From Clostridia bacterium (GTDB taxonomy: Bacteria > Bacillota_A > Clostridia > Lachnospirales > Cellulosilyticaceae), in the NCBI GenBank assembly GCA_029239935.1, contig JARBTY010000165.1, forward strand, positions 1 to 6,944: a stretch of DNA of 6,944 bases, given 5' to 3'. Both the position numbers and the translations under genes were made by a program. This document shows, piece by piece, positions 6,358 through 6,944 of the stretch (position 1 is the stretch's first letter; each line of letters begins with the position of its first letter). A model generated the notes under the pieces. It saw nothing but the letters and a program-made list of their open reading frames with translations, had not been told where the DNA came from and searched no databases.

Positions 6358-6363
6358 TATAAT
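6358..6363 (+). promoter_or_regulatory. Candidate -10 box for the DUF1858 gene
   Basis: A perfect TATAAT, 31 bases before the ATG at 6395. No good -35 lies 16-18 bases upstream (CATAAA at a 17-base spacing), so this is a possible but unproven promoter. The gene could instead be read from the proS promoter. Confidence 0.4.
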
Positions 6364-6394
6364 AGACCTATCATATAAATGGAGGTTTATTTAG

Positions 6395-6610
6395 ATGAAA
6401 ATTTGTAAAGATATAACAATAGGAGAGGTTATTAGGAACTATCCCAAAGCACTTGAGGTTTTAGATAGCTTCGGCCTTAGTCATGTAAGCTCAGCAGAAG
6501 TGCAATTAGAAAAGCTTGGGCAGGCCTGTGAGCAGCACGGTGTACAGGTAGAAGAGCTTATTGATGCCTTAAAAGAAAATGTAGAATCCGAAATAAGAGA
6601 TATCGAGTAA
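6395..6610 (+). CDS. DUF1858-family small protein lacking the usual CxxC
   Basis: 71 residues, probably cytoplasmic. It fits the DUF1858 fold (the domain also found at the N-terminus of ScdA-like proteins): MKICKDITIGEVIRNYP matches the start (I-x-E-V-I-x-x-YP), ALEVLDSFGL the middle, and LGQACEQHGVQVEELIDALKEN the characteristic A-C-x-x-H-G-I-x-x-E-x-L-I end. Most members I know carry GMxCxxC after the second helix; here that place is GLSHVSS (27-33), so both cysteines appear replaced, by His30 and Ser33. Cys4 and Cys45 remain. GGAGG lies nine bases before the ATG. It follows proS by 106 bases and is closed by a strong terminator. The family is tied to redox and metal-cluster proteins in anaerobes, but the function of this copy is unknown. 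Confidence 0.85.
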   Translation: MKICKDITIGEVIRNYPKALEVLDSFGLSHVSSAEVQLEKLGQACEQHGVQVEELIDALKENVESEIRDIE

Positions 6611-6628
6611 ATAAGCAAAAGCGTAAAT

Positions 6629-6669
6629 AAAAAGCATGTAAGGCAAACAACTTGCCGTACATGCTTTTT
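6629..6669. terminator. Bidirectional intrinsic terminator between convergent genes
   Basis: AAAAAGCATGTA (6629-6640) and TACATGCTTTTT (6658-6669) form 12 pairs. After one A/G mismatch, GGCAA (6642-6646) and TTGCC (6652-6656) add five more around a five-base loop. Reading either way the stem ends in a T-run followed by AT-rich DNA, so it can stop both the DUF1858 transcript (plus) and the XdhC-family transcript (minus). Confidence 0.93.
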
Positions 6670-6686
6670 ATATTTGTCAAAAAAGA

Positions 6687-6944
6687 TTAAAAGCTTTCTA
6701 TAAGCACTTCCATAGTGCCGCCGCATACCATACCCTCTGATTCAGCAACATCACCAGTCATATCCACATGTTCAATTAAAAAGCCTTTATCCAGCATAAC
6801 ACGCCTTGCTTTGATAAGAACCTCCGATTCGCTGCAGCCTCCGCCGATACTGCCTAAAGTCCGGCCGTCCAGATAGGCGATCATTTTGGCGCCAGCCTTT
6901 CTGGGCACAGAACCTTTAGAAGAAAGTATGGTTATAAGTGCCTT
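6687..6944 (-). CDS. XdhC/CoxI-family molybdoenzyme maturation protein (3' part only)
   Basis: The last 85 residues of a protein whose start is beyond the right edge. The reading frame is open to the edge, and the GTG at 6908 is an internal Val in the motif, not the start. The XdhC/CoxI N-domain signature is nearly complete: TILSSKGSVPRKAGAKM (residues 5-21 of the fragment), DGRTLGSIGGGCSESEV (26-42) with Cys37, and EGMVCGGTMEVLIE (70-83) with Cys74. These proteins help deliver sulfurated molybdenum cofactor to xanthine dehydrogenase, CO dehydrogenase and related hydroxylases. In standard XdhC this domain is N-terminal and a Rossmann domain follows; here the gene stops two residues after the domain. 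It is therefore either a single-domain form or one with the domains in the opposite order. No molybdoenzyme gene is visible in the window. Confidence 0.88.
   Translation of the reverse strand, partial: KALITILSSKGSVPRKAGAKMIAYLDGRTLGSIGGGCSESEVLIKARRVMLDKGFLIEHVDMTGDVAESEGMVCGGTMEVLIESF

Noticed and set aside
6481..6726. An 81-codon minus-strand open frame across the DUF1858 gene and terminator
   Set aside because: It runs through the terminator stem and antisense to the DUF1858 frame; no family resemblance.
1..6944. Mobile elements, CRISPR arrays, tRNA or rRNA genes, defence genes
   Set aside because: No transposase or recombinase frame, no regularly spaced repeats, no tRNA cloverleaf and no rRNA-like stretch was seen. 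The gene content is ordinary chromosomal housekeeping plus metal and cofactor handling.

Overview
The window reads as chromosomal DNA of a low-GC, Gram-positive anaerobe, most likely a member of the Clostridia. The supporting signs are AT-rich intergenic DNA with consensus sigma-A promoters and strong GGAGG-type ribosome binding sites, a TPP riboswitch of the transcription-terminating kind, a T-box leader in front of an aminoacyl-tRNA synthetase, the short archaeal/eukaryotic-type prolyl-tRNA synthetase, a CsoR-like copper operator, a DUF1858 protein and an XdhC-type maturation factor. A Lachnospirales relative is my guess; the genus cannot be fixed from the sequence alone.

The left part (1-4267) is all on the minus strand. 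Read in the direction of transcription, it holds a small exported protein of unknown function (4267-3896), then a copper promoter and CsoR-like operator (about 3888-3831), a Cu(I)-exporting P1B ATPase, copA (3794-1335), and 25 bases later a lipoprotein with an internally duplicated domain (1309-629). No terminator is visible after the lipoprotein. The next element is a perfect-consensus promoter (605-577), a TPP riboswitch (552-467) with its terminator (450-419), and the 5' part of thiT, the thiamine-binding S component of an ECF transporter, which runs off the left edge. The logic is copper efflux plus an envelope lipoprotein, followed by a thiamine-uptake gene that is switched off when TPP is plentiful.

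The right part is mostly on the plus strand. A promoter near 4417-4450 drives a T-box leader (about 4495-4745), whose likely specifier codon is CCA (Pro) and whose terminator and antiterminator share the CCCT at 4721-4724. It controls proS (4852-6288). A small DUF1858 gene follows (6395-6610), with a bidirectional terminator after it (6629-6669). Converging on that terminator from the right edge is the 3' end of a gene for an XdhC/CoxI-family molybdoenzyme maturation protein.

No mobile element, CRISPR array, tRNA or rRNA was seen. The best candidates for undescribed biology are the two uncharacterised exported proteins flanking copA. The duplicated-domain lipoprotein is almost certainly co-transcribed with copA. 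The 123-residue protein ends just before the copA promoter. The riboswitch and T-box architectures are resolved below to individual pairing segments.
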